Shown: piece after piece, positions 20,704-33,272 of the stretch
Numbering within the stretch: the stretch's first letter is position 1
How the letters are laid out: each line of letters begins with the position of its first letter
NCBI GenBank assembly: GCA_023014365.1
Contig: JAEBUN010000002.1
Location: forward strand, 3,410,001-3,474,000
Source: Lepiota brunneoincarnata
Taxonomy: Eukaryota; Basidiomycota; Agaricomycetes; Agaricales; Agaricaceae
Length of the DNA stretch: 64,000 bases
Direction of reading: 5' to 3'
Made by a program: the position numbers and the translations under genes
Notes under the pieces: generated by a model
Told to the model about the DNA's origin: nothing
Databases searched by the model: none
The model's input: the letters and a program-made list of their open reading frames with translations, nothing else

Positions 20704-22580
20704 TCAACAAGGTTCTGCGATGATGCACCCAAAGTTAGAGTTAACAGCCGGGCGAACCTCCACCACTCTCCACCCGGCCTCTTCGATGAACGTGGGCATG
20801 TTGGGGCAGAGTTCTCTCCTTTCCATTGAGGAGAAGCTGCATCTATTGTGTCCGAGTCAGATGCGCCGCGAAGGATTGAAAAGGAGCGATCGGACTCACA
20901 GTCATATCCATATAATATGTGTTCGCACTCGATTTGCCAAAATTGGCCAGTAAAGGGACAGGGTGCCTCGGACGCGGAATTTGCCCTGATCAATTTCGAT
21001 TGTGGCAGTGTGCTTCGGGAGGCAAAGGGCGTAATATAGTCGGCCACCACCAGGCGAGACTCGGAGGAAGCCGCCGCACGAACATTCTTGAGGATTTTTA
21101 CAACATGCTCATCGTCCCAATCGTGGAAAACTACGCGAGCAAAGTAGACTTGTGCACCCGACACCGGTTGCGGGTTGAAGAAATCATGACTAGGGGCCGT
21201 AGCTGTATGAGAATACATGGACTTGCAACATGGTGGGGTCCATACCTGCAAACGAAACTCGGCCCTCCGTCAAAGCTGTATCATAATTCTCCTTCCAGTA
21301 CTTCGGCCCTCGTCATTTAATGTTCGTTCAGGAAGGAAAGCGGTACTCACTTCCAACCCTTTCTGAACAACGGGCTCTCTGTCTTGAATCATAATCTTTA
21401 AATGAGGGAAAGCCTTGGCCAATACAAGGGCAGGTCTCCCAGTCCCCCCACCGACGTCAACAACGACACTGCCTGGAGTAAGGGACCCCCAATCGAAGCC
21501 TGTGTCGATAACTCAGCACGTTGTGCAAAGAGGTCGTAGGCTTAAATACATACCACCCAAGAGAGTTTCAGGAGAGTCCCATCTGACTGTCGCTCGGATA
21601 CATGCATTATGCCTGGTGAACACGTACTTATTCGCCGGATCATGCATCCACGCGAATAAGTTACTGTCGGTATTGTATGCCTTCTGGAAAGGTGTACGGG
21701 AAGACCCAGGAGCATCTCCCTTCGCCCTGACATCGTCAAGATGGTAGAGCGACGCTCTGGTCACATCATCGGCACTGATCAACCGTGCCATGATGAGAAA
21801 CACAAGTCAGCCGGAGAAGGGTGAGACCCACAAGTGCCCGACATAGCCGGAGACATCGCCATTCTTCGTGTAGGTAGTGAATTTGTTTAGCTGGCTGTCA
21901 TACAGAAAATGAGAAGTTAATTCCTCTTGTGTGTGGGTCCAAAAACGAATGTACATACTCATCGAGCAATTTCTGGTGAGGGATGCCCGTGTCAAGTAGT
22001 GAAGAGATTCGATTATGAGCGAAGACATTTGGCTTCACTTCGCGAAAGATATGATGCGTGGCAAGAAATCTCAGGCAGCGATCTGGAGAGACCCCGTATA
22101 GGACGAGTTGTGCAACCGCATGATAAAAGGCATGGCTAACCTAGCTTCTCTGGATGCGCCCCACATGTCTTTGCAATTTCTGATATGTGAACACCATCTG
22201 CTCCATATTCGCGAAGGACTTCAGCAACATTGAGTTCGTTCGCGGTGTTAAGAGCAGCTGTCAGAAGAGACTTGAAGAAAATGATCAGGACAAGCGGGAC
22301 ACATAGAAACGGATAGTCATACACCAGCGGCTACGTCAACCAGAGAGAGGAATGGTTCTCTCACGACATTGATGATTTGATACGCCGCTGCAACGACAAC
22401 ATTCGAAAGCTTCTGAACCTCTGGGTCCCTGTGAGGTTCTTCCCAGTCCTGGCTGGATCCAATCGGGTTGTCTAAAGATGGCCACACCCCGTTTGGAGAA
22501 TCCCGGGATGCAATGTTCTCCAGATTATCGAGTGCATTGTTGAGAATAGTACGTAGTTGACGTAATTCTTGAGTGTCCAT
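20704..22580 (-). CDS. SAM-dependent O-methyltransferase (COMT-type), copy 2, frame breaks
   Basis: Paralogous family to the gene at 16074. It starts MDTQELRQLRTILNNALDNL at 22580. Following exons give TALNTANELNVAEVLREYGA with VHISEIAKTCGAHPEKLG (winged helix), then VRWDSPETLLGG, FDWGSLTPGSVVVDVGGGTG (SAM motif), LVLAKAFPHLKIMIQDREPVV, AQVYFARVVFHDWDDEHVVK (catalytic His in HDWDD), SRLVVADYITPF, and the C-terminal ERTLP, NMPTFIEEAGWRVVEVRPAV, NSNFGCIIAEPC ending at a TGA at 20704-20706. Single extra bases break the frame near 20954 (in APCP/LLANFGKSSANT) and near 20804 (ERTLP/NMPTF). Because a TGA at the expected terminus is reached only in the corrected frame, I treat it as one gene. Substrate unknown. 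Confidence 0.82.
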
Positions 22581-23609
22581 CGTCAGAGTGAAAGGCCCTT
22601 GCTCGGTACCTCCAATTGCAGAATGGGTGGGTTGGTCTCCACCTTAGGGTGATCAGCATTTAAATACCCTTCCATCCCTTGAGAGAAGAATAGATCAGGC
22701 CAAGAGATAGCCTATGTGTTTGCATCAGAAGCTTTCCCCCGCGGGTGACGGATGTGGCGTGGAGAACGGATCCGTAGCTGGCTCAGACTCCAGCTCCGGT
22801 CATTATTCATCACTCCCATCACCACTATGAGCCAAATCTCCAAAGGCTCCCTATGACTGGCGTCTCGCTCCGCCTGGTATTAGACTACATTACTATTCCT
22901 CGTGAAGGCTATCGGTTCTCCAAGGTGGGTCACGAAGACAGGACCCACACTGGCTTGTTGCTCAGCTCTTCAGGACATCCTTCCCTAGTCTTGACTTTTT
23001 CACCCATGAATTTGATTGGACTAAACGGTTTACACTGAAAACCATGCTTATTGTATGTGGTTCTGCATTGCACTTCGCGCTCTAGCCCTCGCTTGCCCAC
23101 ATGGGTGTGAGAAAATACAAGGAGTCACAAGTGGCGGAGTATTGAGTGAGTCGCGGATCCCAATATCCCGGTCATATGAACCAGACGACTTATCCTGTGA
23201 GCATCAATCCGCTTGGGGTCGTACAACCAACCGACAGTGCGAAAATGTCATCACATTTCGAAGTTGCTGTAGACTTGCGTAGCAAAAAAGTCAATGTCCT
23301 ATTATAAACTTGTCCACCATCAATGTAACTACGGGTTCTAACCGCCATCATTGTTGCACCCAACCAATGGTCGACCCATACGATTATGGCGACAGGATCT
23401 TGATAGGCACTGTGTGTCCAAATCATTCTCGCTTCAGAAGTATCTATTTACGGAGCACTCCCTTGGCGTAACCCCATGGTATTCGGTTGCGTGTGAAGCC
23501 AAGATTAGTGGATATCACTTATAAAATCGGCGAGGCCTTCTGCCGAGGATTTAGTTACCTGGTTCCAAGCAAGTAGACCGCTCACCACATCCTCCATAGC
23601 CTTGAACCA
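22581..23609. other. Intergenic, no gene seen
   Basis: Promoter side of the minus-strand O-methyltransferase and of the plus-strand DUF6534 gene. No motif beyond short open frames. Confidence 0.35.
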
Positions 23610-25181
23610 ATGGATAATGCTACAACTACTGGGCTTCCACCTGGCTTTCAATTACCGCCCAGGCTCGATTTGCTGTGAGTCTTGATTGCATCGACCCTGC
23701 AGTATGATAGATCTATAATTCTCGCAGAACTGGACCTCCGGTACGCGGGCCTTTTGAAAGCAGTATGACCCATTCTTATGTGTTCAAACTCTAGCTTGTG
23801 AGCATTATCCTAAACTGGTGGCTGTATGGAATTCTCGTCATGCAGTACTGTGAGCAGCCTTTAACTCGATTACTTTGTCATTTCTGATCAGCCATAAGTG
23901 TTTTACTGCACAAACTCCAAGAACGATAAGCTGGGACTGAAGATCATAGTCCATGTTCTCTTCATCTTGGACACAGTCCAATCTATCATGACAATGGACG
24001 ATGCTTATTTCTGGTTTGTGCGCCACTTTGGGGAGTATGCACGCCTCTACGATCTCAACCTTGCGGGTATCGACGCACCGTTCTTGGATGGAGTTATCGC
24101 CCTGCTGGCACAGCTCGTCTACTGTTGGAGAATATGGCGCCTGAGTAAATGGAGAGTGTTTCCTATATTCGTGGCCCTCGTGAGTTGATCATCCCCTCGC
24201 CACTTCCCCCATCCTAAATCCGATAACGACATAGGTTGCCCTGCTTGCCGGCATTAATGGCATCGTTCTCGGAGGACATGTATGTATCTGCAACATATCT
24301 GCTCTTTCATATGTGTTCCAACGAGCTTTCTAGGTCATCTCCGTCGGAAGTATCCTCAAGCTAAACCCCAGTTACCGCACTCCGATCATGGTGAGGTCTT
24401 CGCCAATTCTATCTTGACCGCCCCTTGCTCATCTCCGACCTTAGATTTGGCTATTCGCCAGCGCTATAACCGACGTTCTCATAGCAGGATCTATGACTTA
24501 CCTGCTGCTCAAGATGAATCAGGGTCGGTTCCGCCAGACGACTGGAGCGGCGGTGATGCGGATCCTCACGCTTACAGTTGAGACCAATGCACTTACCGGT
24601 ACTGATTCATTTACCTCCCCAGTGTGGATCATTCGCTTATTGCTTTTTTTTTTGGACTAGCCGCTGTGGCCATCCAAGTGGTCGTAATTTTCAATATTCC
24701 ATCACTTGCTCCACCCGTGAGTAGTCAGATGCTCCGCTAATCATTCATCATTACTAACATCGTGGGATTTGCAGTTTACCAATGTATACATTACTGGGTA
24801 TGTCTGCTTCTTTGTGTTCAGCGCTTCGGAATTTACCTTTGCAATACAGTGGTTATTTGCTCGGAAAACTGTGAGATTATTCCTTGGACTGGTTTACTCC
24901 CACCTCTCAACCCTGATTTTTATTTATTTAGATATAGCAACTCGTTCATGGTGTTGCTCAACCAACGTCTCCAGAGAAGAGCAGAGGGTGGTGGCCAAGA
25001 TACATCAACGGGCTCATCAAGTTTCAACCGCGTCCCAAGACCCAGAGGGCAGAGTGTTACCACACCGGGAGGTGATATATCCATGGTCAGCTTCCACCCC
25101 ATGAGGCCAATCCCTCCGAGTTTCGACCAACATAAGAAAATTGCCTACACTGTCGAACGTGCCGTGTACGAAGAAGTTTAA
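23610..25181 (+). CDS. DUF6534 multi-pass membrane protein, copy 1
   Basis: Member of the basidiomycete DUF6534 family (about seven membrane segments, function unknown). It starts MDNATTTGLPPGFQLPPRLD at 23610. Exons then give LVSIILNWWLYGILVMQY, the helix LKIIVHVLFILDTVQSIMTM with DDAYFWFVRHFGE, GVIALLAQLVYCWRIWRLSKWRVFP, VALLAGINGIVLGGH, VISVGSILKLN, IWLFASAITDVLIAGSMTYL (family hallmark), LTLTVETNALT, AIQVVVIFNIPSLAPP, and YSNSFMVLLNQRLQRR, followed by a polar cytoplasmic tail to the TAA at 25181. Two more family members lie at 44.0 and 46.2 kb. The exons join plausibly, and the C-terminal YSNSFxxxLNxR motif is conserved in all three copies. Exact intron ends were not all verified. Confidence 0.82.
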
Positions 25182-28100
25182 ATGGGTCTCCTGGGATATT
25201 TATGTATCATTCGTTCCTTTCGTTCAACATTCTTTTTTCCTTGGGGACTTGTGTTATTACTCAGAACCACTTTTTCGTCCTTTTAAACAATAAGGATGGT
25301 TGTCTGCATGTACTAGATAATGTACTACACGAGTACTGCAAGATTACACTATTTATTACTCACTTTGACTGGAGTTCGTGTCAGTTCTTGGCTTAATGCA
25401 CTGGCACCGCTTCCCCAAGACAAAAACCCTGTAAACCTCAGGGAAGCTTGGCGGGGATATCCACGCACACAGAGACGCTTCGTAATATCAAGACAAGAGC
25501 CCAGTGGCAATGTACATACAATGCCACCGGACCCAACCACGCACTACTCCGACGAGATCTCGGATACTAATTGTTCAAACTGTTACTGCCGACACCAACA
25601 CCACCACCATCACAAAGGCTCCCTTCCATCCAACAGAGTTCCCCGCTCGCTGGTCTGCCTACCTTCTCTATAGTTTCGTGAACAACTGATCGGTGGCTTG
25701 ATATAGATGCTTTTTTCGTGCGATACGATCGCTTCTCACTGTCCTCGTACTTCATGTCGGGCATGGTGGGGGGCTGGGCTGGGCTAGGCGGAGAATAGCA
25801 TAATCCTAAAGTTCTGAGAGGTCGTTTGCTGGGTGACACAGAGCCCTTGAGAAGTCGGCAATGTTCACTGTCTTACGTTCAGGCTGGACAAGATAAGGAT
25901 GTTGTGTTGTACATGACTGATGGGAATCTGGGACGTCTGGAGGAAATATCGATGTATGATTAACTGATTTAAATTTACTGGATATTGAACTTTCAGAAGC
26001 GAGGTCATGTGGAGAGATTGAGAGATATGCTCTACCGCCTGGGATCTGGTGTGTGTGAGAGATGGAGGGCATAGATTAACTGACGAGTGTACTCTTTTTT
26101 TTTTTTAGAGAAGAACGTTGACCTGCTGCGGGCAAGCTCGAGAGACACGAATCAATTCAGGAAGGTAGGGTCAAATATTTACGCCCATGATAACGTTCAG
26201 GAGAATGTCGGACAGAGGCACCATCATGACCCTGTAAGGTGTGCACGATTCTAGATTGCCGAGACGTGGGATATGGAGGGGGTCGGCGATTGATGCCGAG
26301 GAGAAACTTCCTGTGTCACCCTCAAGCACTCCCATGGGAAATCCCAACTCTATCTTCACCCCCCCTGTGTCGGGAAACAGTCGATTCTCTGATGCGTACT
26401 TTTCTCATGTGCCCCATCGGCATTCGGCCGTAGATATTTCGATATTGGAGGACTGTGATATTCTGGAGAGTAATTGCAGAATATAGCGAATCACAAGATA
26501 GATGTAGGGACGTCAAAGTACCGTTGGGTGTTTTATGAGCTGATAGGTACAAGTCCTTAGTTTGGAGGACCCGTAGAGACTCAAAGGGTGGCACATTGCA
26601 GTGAGGGCTCATGTGCCTTAACATGAGATGTTTCTGTGCACAGAATTTCTTCATATTCTCTGCAAAAGTACCATACAGAAGCACTGAGCCCTCAAGGGAT
26701 ACCCCTGATACTCGATAATGTGCCAAGAGACTCAGCGGTTTTAGCCAGGCGGTAGGAGGAGGGAAGTCCAGCTAGCGCCGGAAGCAAGAATTTATCAGTC
26801 ACAGTGCCATGAGAGCTTGACATGGATACAGTTCTGTTTGTCGTCGCCACAGAACAACGATAACCTCGTGCGTGTGGTCGCATCTGATTTCTTTGTTTCA
26901 TATGTAAACTGATAGTGCTGCAAGGTAGTCTTTGTGCATCGTGAATCGTGATCGAAGCCTGTGCAAGATTTCCTTTCGGAGGACGCCCACCGCATGAGCG
27001 CGCCCACCTCTCAGGATCCAGAAGCGATCAAAACATATGAACGGACCTCGCTCGCTTGACGCCGGCTCCCCAAATTGTTTCACGTCTCGGATAACCTCGT
27101 GGCGCGAGGGACACATCTACTGGCAGAAAGTGTTGTCCTATTGGCAGCACTCGGACATCGTGAGTTGTGCCCGAAGCATCAGACCCACATGTACCCCCAA
27201 GGACCCGAATCACCAGCAGGTTGCACATTATTAATCAACCTCACATACACACACGAGTAAAGGTGAATGACGATTTGGTGAGGTTCATGAACCAAAGATG
27301 CCGCGGCGGACTGGAATAGCTCCTGCTTCAACAAATTCTCATTGACTAAAATTCCAGCGGGTTGTTATAAATAACTCACCCCCGGGCTGGGGTGCAGTTC
27401 AATCTGTTCATTACCGGGTGTCCCAGAGGCCTGAAGCGATGCTTAATCCTGGTCGCGATCTCCCCCGGTTCCATAGCAGACACATCTGGGACGCCTAATT
27501 GGGGATAGGAGCGTCCATTCATCTAGATGATGCAATCATTCGAATTGTCGGTCGGGCCCTCGTGTGCACCATCAGTAGTACGTCAGACAAAGTAACAGCA
27601 TTAGCTATTGTCAGAGCAGGGGATGCTGCCAGTCGGCGGTACTGTATTGATCACGTCGTAAGGCCGTCAACTCTATATACTCGGTCCATGGTTTTAGCGG
27701 TGCAGTGGTTCTACTGTAAAGTCATCGTCGAGCGCGGGTTGGGTGTTGAATTTGGCTCTGTCGGGAGGGTTGTTCCGCTCGGGGTTGACGGTCACTGGCA
27801 CTCGGTCTGATTGACTACCTTGGTCGAGGCGGGTAACTGCATGATTCTGTGGGCGAGATCTCAACTCGGGGAACCGTCGAAAAGAGGCTTTTCCGTTGAT
27901 CGATTGATCATCAACGACTTTCTTCCGTGCTCGATCCGGTGTATCGCAGGGTAGTGTAGCGTCCAGCTACGAGCGTACCCAATTACCAGTGACATCCAAA
28001 CCCGAATCATTAATCAAGGTAGGGTTGGTAGTTATAATCCCTCAGCCAAGTGGGACAAATCATCCCCCAACAAAAGATGAACCTCCCAGTGGCACCTTAA

Positions 28101-28387
28101 GCGATATCAACTTCCTCCTGTCAATATGGTCATCATATGGGGCCACAAACCCGGTTGTTCCCACCGTTCTTCTAGTCCAGACCTACTTGCCAGTCAGATG
28201 AAAGATGTGTTACCTAAGGGTTAGTCCAGCTGACACTCCCCGTCTAACCATTCCTGCGAGTTATGATGGATCTGGTATTCCCCATGAGCCCTGGCACTAT
28301 TATTTTTCCTTCATACTCATACCCTGTCTGAGTGTCCCTGTGAAATAAGTGATATAACAGACAACAATAACCATCTTGCCCGCCCTG
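25182..28387. other. Long intergenic stretch, no gene seen
   Basis: About 3.2 kb in which no open frame carries a recognisable domain on either strand. It includes a T-run near 26094-26105. No inverted or direct repeats of note were spotted, but I could not do a systematic self-comparison. Confidence 0.4.
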
Positions 28388-31132
28388 AAAATGTCAAGGG
28401 GTGGGGTGGGGTCGAGTCTGGGGTGGCGGTTCCGCGATATCGAGCCCAATCCGAATAAGATGTTCATCCCGTCCTCTCAGGTTCAGTATACTTTATATCA
28501 GCACATAGTGAGACTCAACCGTTGGATTACAGCCCAAGAACTCCAAGCGAAATTGGCCGCCTCGTTGGCTCCCGTCGTATGTCCTGGTGTTCCAATAGGG
28601 AGAAGGAAACCTAACGCTTGCAACAGTCACCAACAGCGGATCCATCTCTTCATCCAGCGGCGGTCGCCCTTGAATTGTATGTACGTTGACTTTATCAAAA
28701 TTTCAGCGAGTGGTAACGCCGAGCCTATCTTCCTCAATGCTCTTGTGGATCTTATCTTGTCATGGTATTCAACTGTTGTCGAGGCAATTAACGGGGGTCA
28801 ATCTGGAGTTCAGAAATTCTGGGTGAGCCGCAAGTTTGAAATAATTTGGCAGATACCGAGCAGTGGAATAGTAACTGGAGGGGGGTCGATGACGCTGTCA
28901 CGTTCGAGTTCCCACACTATTTAAGATAATACACTTTCCTCGCTTCCGCTGTCGTTTGCGGTCTTCTCTGTCTCCATATGGCCCCCAGCAGGCTGTAGGT
29001 TTTTTTCTACATATCCAATCATTATCTTATCCTGCAGGGTATAGTTTCACCAAGATATACCATACGCTTCCCCAAGAGTCTCAACGTGCATTTGTCGAGG
29101 ATCATCTTGCTCCCCTCCTCGACGCCCTCCCCCACCGCAAGGCGAACAGGATTATTAGAGCCATAAAACGGACTCAAGCGCGTCATCATGATCTACCTAA
29201 GCTTGATCTCGAGGAAAAGAAGCGCGAAATGCAGCTTCTAGTCAGGATGCTCGAAAAAGACGACAAGGTCGCGTTCTCTGAAGAGAGGGGCAATCGTGAA
29301 GAGATTTTGGCAGAGGCCGTTCATAGCCTATCGTCGTGGATGAACAAGATATGGAGCGTGGTCTATGAGCATAAAGTCAATTACCTTCAAGCACATCAAT
29401 GCCTCATTTATGCGCTGAAAAGCGTGATGCTGCTCGGCGACATGCCTGGTGTGGGGGAGTAAGTCCTTGGTTTATCTGTGTTTTCATGCCTCTGATGCGA
29501 CGTGCATTCAGCTGCAAATGCTTGTATGGCAACATGCATGTCGCGGTTGCCCTTCGAGACAAACAAAGGCGGACTATGAAATATTTTTCTTTCGTTGGAC
29601 CTCAGAACCTCGATCGAGTAGCTCTGTGGATCTGGCGCGATTTATTCTTGACGATGCTGGTAGAGGAGGATCGTTGTGAGGATCGTGTGAAGGAGATGAT
29701 GTTGGGTATCGAGGAAATCTTGGGCTGGCAGGGGCTAGAAAGAATGCTGCGTGGTGGAAAACGGAGTGAGACCTTCTTCCTTGATTCGACTTTCGCTTAA
29801 CACGTTTTAGAACTAACGCCGGAAGATGATCGCGATGATTGTTCTGAGGAAGACACGGACGAGGAGGAGGATATGCTGTGTTACTACGAAGGTGTTGGCA
29901 CGAGCGATGAATTTGATTTCGATTGTGACGGAGAGGAAACGTGCTGCTGTCGCCTCCATGCCAAGTATTGGCCAGAGATAATGAATCAGGAGCAGAAAAC
30001 ACTTCGGGAGATCGTTAAGAATCGCCTCATGGATATTTTCCGGTTGACTCCTGATGTCGAACTCTTCTCCTCGATTTCTTCTGTCAGTGGAGACACTGCC
30101 TCTCGCTCCCTCAACCAGCTATTCCAGATACTATCAAGCATTGAGGGAAATAACGCCGACACCCTCAAAGCAGCTCTCATCATCCGCTCGAGTCATTACC
30201 AGTACGGAAAAATAACCGAACTATTGGAGACTTACTACCACTATCTGCTTCCGAATGACTTCCCAGCCCTTCTTCACGCCGTCGCCGTCCTCGCCGGTTC
30301 TCCTAATCGCCAGCAAGCTCTAAAATATGTTGAGAGAGAAATGGCCGACGTTGTGGAACACATCGACGCTGCTATTCGCTCTACCTTTGGCCACCTGGCG
30401 AAGGATGCCAATAAGCGAGACCTATCGGAGATCCTCAAGCTTCCGTCCAGCTCCTCGGATCGGGCAACTCGTATTTGGGGATGGGCCGACCGTTGCTTAA
30501 CAACCACTTCGGAACCTCTCAACCCGATGGCCTTTGCGGCAGTGATGATGGGTTTACCAGTGGGACCACTCCCCCCTCCTATGGATGATGCGCAGTTCCT
30601 CGCCCTCACCGATCTCGATAAACCGGATCCGGACCTTGATGACCTCCGAGAGGAATTCAGGCCCCAGCTGAAACTGCGTTTCGACGCATGGTGCCTATTT
30701 GCTCAAACAATGCCTGCGGCTGATAGCTGTGGCCCAATTCTCCGCCGGATATATGAAAAGGTCATTGAGCTGATGCCGTTCTTCCGGGCGTCGGATATCG
30801 TGCCAGTGATGATGAACTGGTAAGTCTCTCCCCTCCACCTCAGAGTTCCCAGGCCGCTCAAAGTTTCCATTGTTCATAGTATCGCAGACAGACAAAGCAA
30901 AGGATACGTCCATGATGCCATGGCCACCCTGTTGACGTTCTGCACGACTCAACGTAAGAAACTTGCCTCACACGACGGACGAAAGCGACGCCGTCAAAAG
31001 CACGCCGGTTCTGGTCCTGCCACTCAGACCACGCCACAATCGAACAGTGTTGATGGCGCTCCCTCCCCGACCACCAACGGCCCAATATTTGTATTACCAC
31101 ATCCATTTCCTCAAGGAAATGGCCCTGCATGA
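28388..31132 (+). CDS. Unrecognised large protein, acidic/Cys-rich centre, basic tail
   Basis: I do not recognise the family. The secure part runs from about 29039 (GYSFTKIYHTLPQESQRAFV) through exons with HLAPLLDALPHRKANRIIRA, LSSWMNKIWSVVYEHKVNYL, then after introns at about 29460-29510 GNMHVAVALRDKQRRTMKYF, and after about 29766-29810 an acidic stretch (EDDRDDCSEEDTDEEEDM) followed by a cysteine cluster (ETCCCRLHAKYW). A 300-residue helical region ends at MNW before an intron near 30821. The last exon has a putative nuclear-localisation patch (GRKRRRQKH) and a stop at 31130-31132. Probable 5' exons start at 28388 or 28469 (RLNRWITAQELQAKL, SPTADPSLHPAAVALEL), but joining them to the body needs a frame correction. 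Possibly nuclear. Confidence 0.6.
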
Positions 31133-31706
31133 CTCCAGACTCTCCCCCCTTCTTTGCTTGCTTTCATTTTTTTTTTTGCTGTTTTGCTTCCTCGCAGCCC
31201 ACGGATGTATTCGATGATACGATTTGGGGTTTGTGGGAACACTGTCTTGATATTCACGCATCCGTTTGTCAATACTAATCACAATAGTCATAATGCATTT
31301 TTGTCTAGTGGTCCTTTATTTTGAGAATGCCCTCATCACGTGACAAGCGCCCGTGGCAAATCGTGAAATCGGACAACTAGGGACGTGTATAACTCCAACG
31401 GTGAGGCGCGACAACATTCAGAAGTGTATTATTGCTTCAATCCTTTCATTACACTCAGGTACTATGATCCAGGCTCTACCCAACTGGCGAAATAGCCGCA
31501 TATACTCATTCGCTTCTTCGCTTCGGAGTGCTACTCTCATTAGTCACCCACGTTATCACCTTTGATCCACACCAGCATCCAAGAAGGACTGTGGAATGCA
31601 CTGCGCTTAGGCGTGTTCCGCACCTAGAGGAGGTCAAGGTCAACCTAAGTGCATTCATATGACCATGTATGATTCGTGTGACTAGACTTCCTGAGCGATT
31701 GAACAG
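31133..31706. other. Intergenic / unresolved 5' exons of the epoxide hydrolase
   Basis: The right part (about 31555-31660) has a plus-strand frame reading RRVPHLEEVKVNLSAF, which could be a 5' exon of the hydrolase that follows, but no start codon could be tied to it. The left part is the 3' flank of the preceding gene. Confidence 0.3.
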
Positions 31707-33239
31707 GTTACATTGAAGTGAACCAGGGATCCTTGGATACCATTCTTCTGGTCCATGGCTGGCCAAGCGTGTGGAGCACTTGGTCTAAGCAGATAGAAGC
31801 TCTCCAGGTAAGTGGTATTCCCTTCGGAACTCACAGTATTCTCGTCGACCGTCCTGCAAAGGATGACTACCATCTCGTGGTCCCAGATCTACGTGGGTTT
31901 GGACACTCTTCACATCCTAAAGACTTCAAATCTTCCCATACGATGAGCGACCTTGTACATGACTTAACTTGCATACTCGACAATGCGCGTGTTTCCTCCG
32001 CCGTTTGCATTGGGTTTGTTTTGTTGCTTTATCGATGAATGGGGCCTTGTCTGATCCCCGCTGATGCACCTAGACATGATTGGGGTTCTCAGGTCTGCTA
32101 TCAAGCTGCGCGCATGCGACCAGATATTTTTACTGCCGTGGTAGGACTTGTTGTCCCTGTGAGCGAATATCCCCATTTTTACCCTTTACCATCCTGAGTG
32201 TGCTTCAGTATATTCCTTCAGCCGGGCCATACGTCTCCGTCAAAGAGCTTGTGCCTGCGTTTCCCAAGCTCGCTTATCAAGGTTTCTTTGATGGACAAAC
32301 GGAAAATGCTGCGAAGGAATTAAATCAAGATATCAGAAGGACCCTGAGGGCAACCATGAGAACTGTCGCGAGTCCTCCACCGGCAGACTTCTTGACAAGC
32401 AATGAATCATTCCTGAACAGTTGGAAGGCTGTCCAGGAGGTGCGGTCGTGCTTCGTGTTTCTCATGGACTGAAGTCTTAACATCTTACCAATGAAAGATC
32501 CCCCCAATTCCGTTCTTCAGTAAGCAAGAGGAAGACTACCTGGTTGAACTGTTCTCCCAGCAAGGTTTTCTCTACAGTGAGTGATTGTATCATATAGATT
32601 GGACCGTTCCATTCTGATGATCTTTGCAGCTCTGGGATTTTACACGGAAGAGGTTAGGGGTCGCGCTATTTTTACTCCGGATCGTCGCTGAAGACTCTTT
32701 TACCCTAACCCAGAATCGATACCAATCCTGGGCATTTGATTATAGTCAAGGCAACCTGACAATACCGCAGCCAGTTCTCTCTGTACTGCCTACTGAGGTT
32801 CGTGACAACGATAATTAAGGGGTCCCTTCCGTAACGACCTTGTGGTAACTGTAACCATGCTAGGACCCAGTTGCTGACTGGAAGGTAGCGATGGGTATGC
32901 TGAAAAGCAAAGACTTTCTTCCGGATCTCGTGGTTAAGGTACGGGGGACATTTACATATCGTGAGCACCCCACGGCGGGTTTGTCGGATACTGACCATCA
33001 CGAAGTATGTCGAAGGTGCTCACTGGGTCCACCTTGAGAATCCGGTACCTGTCAATGAAGCCATCATACAATGGATGAAGAAATCTCCGCTCGCGTACCT
33101 TGGGAGCCTCATGTGGTCGATGAATTGTAAACATCACGCAAATCTCGAATATGACACAGAGAGCATTGCAAAATTTGATGATTCGCGTAGAGGAATACCG
33201 TATACAGCAAGAAGTTTGATAATTTGGCGCACTAAATAA
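31707..33239 (+). CDS. Epoxide hydrolase, alpha/beta-hydrolase fold, 5' end unresolved
   Basis: Soluble epoxide hydrolase converting epoxides to vicinal diols through a covalent Asp ester. Exons give GYIEVNQGSLDTILLVHGWP (oxyanion HGWP), DDYHLVVPDLRGFGHSSHP, SDLVHDLTCILDNARVSSAV, then the nucleophile motif HDWGSQVCYQAARMRPD, IPSAGPYVSVKELVPAFPKL, the cap region with DIRRTLRATMRTVASPPPAD, IPPIPFFSKQEEDYLVELF, TLGFYTEENRYQSWAF, the acid region DPVADWKVAMGMLKS and the catalytic His in KYVEGAHWVHLENPV. Introns are short (for example before HDWGS and before DPVADW). The C-terminal extension after WMKKSP to 33239 is longer than usual. The first exon(s) upstream of 31707 are not identified. It is convergent with the GMC gene, whose stop is 33 bp away. 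Confidence 0.82.
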
Positions 33240-33272
33240 CTGGTTCCCATAAACCCTTAAACAATACAACCC

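Noticed and set aside
16074..22580. Secondary-metabolite gene cluster around the two O-methyltransferases
   Set aside because: No polyketide synthase, NRPS, terpene cyclase, P450 or transporter was seen within the window, so the pair alone does not support a cluster.
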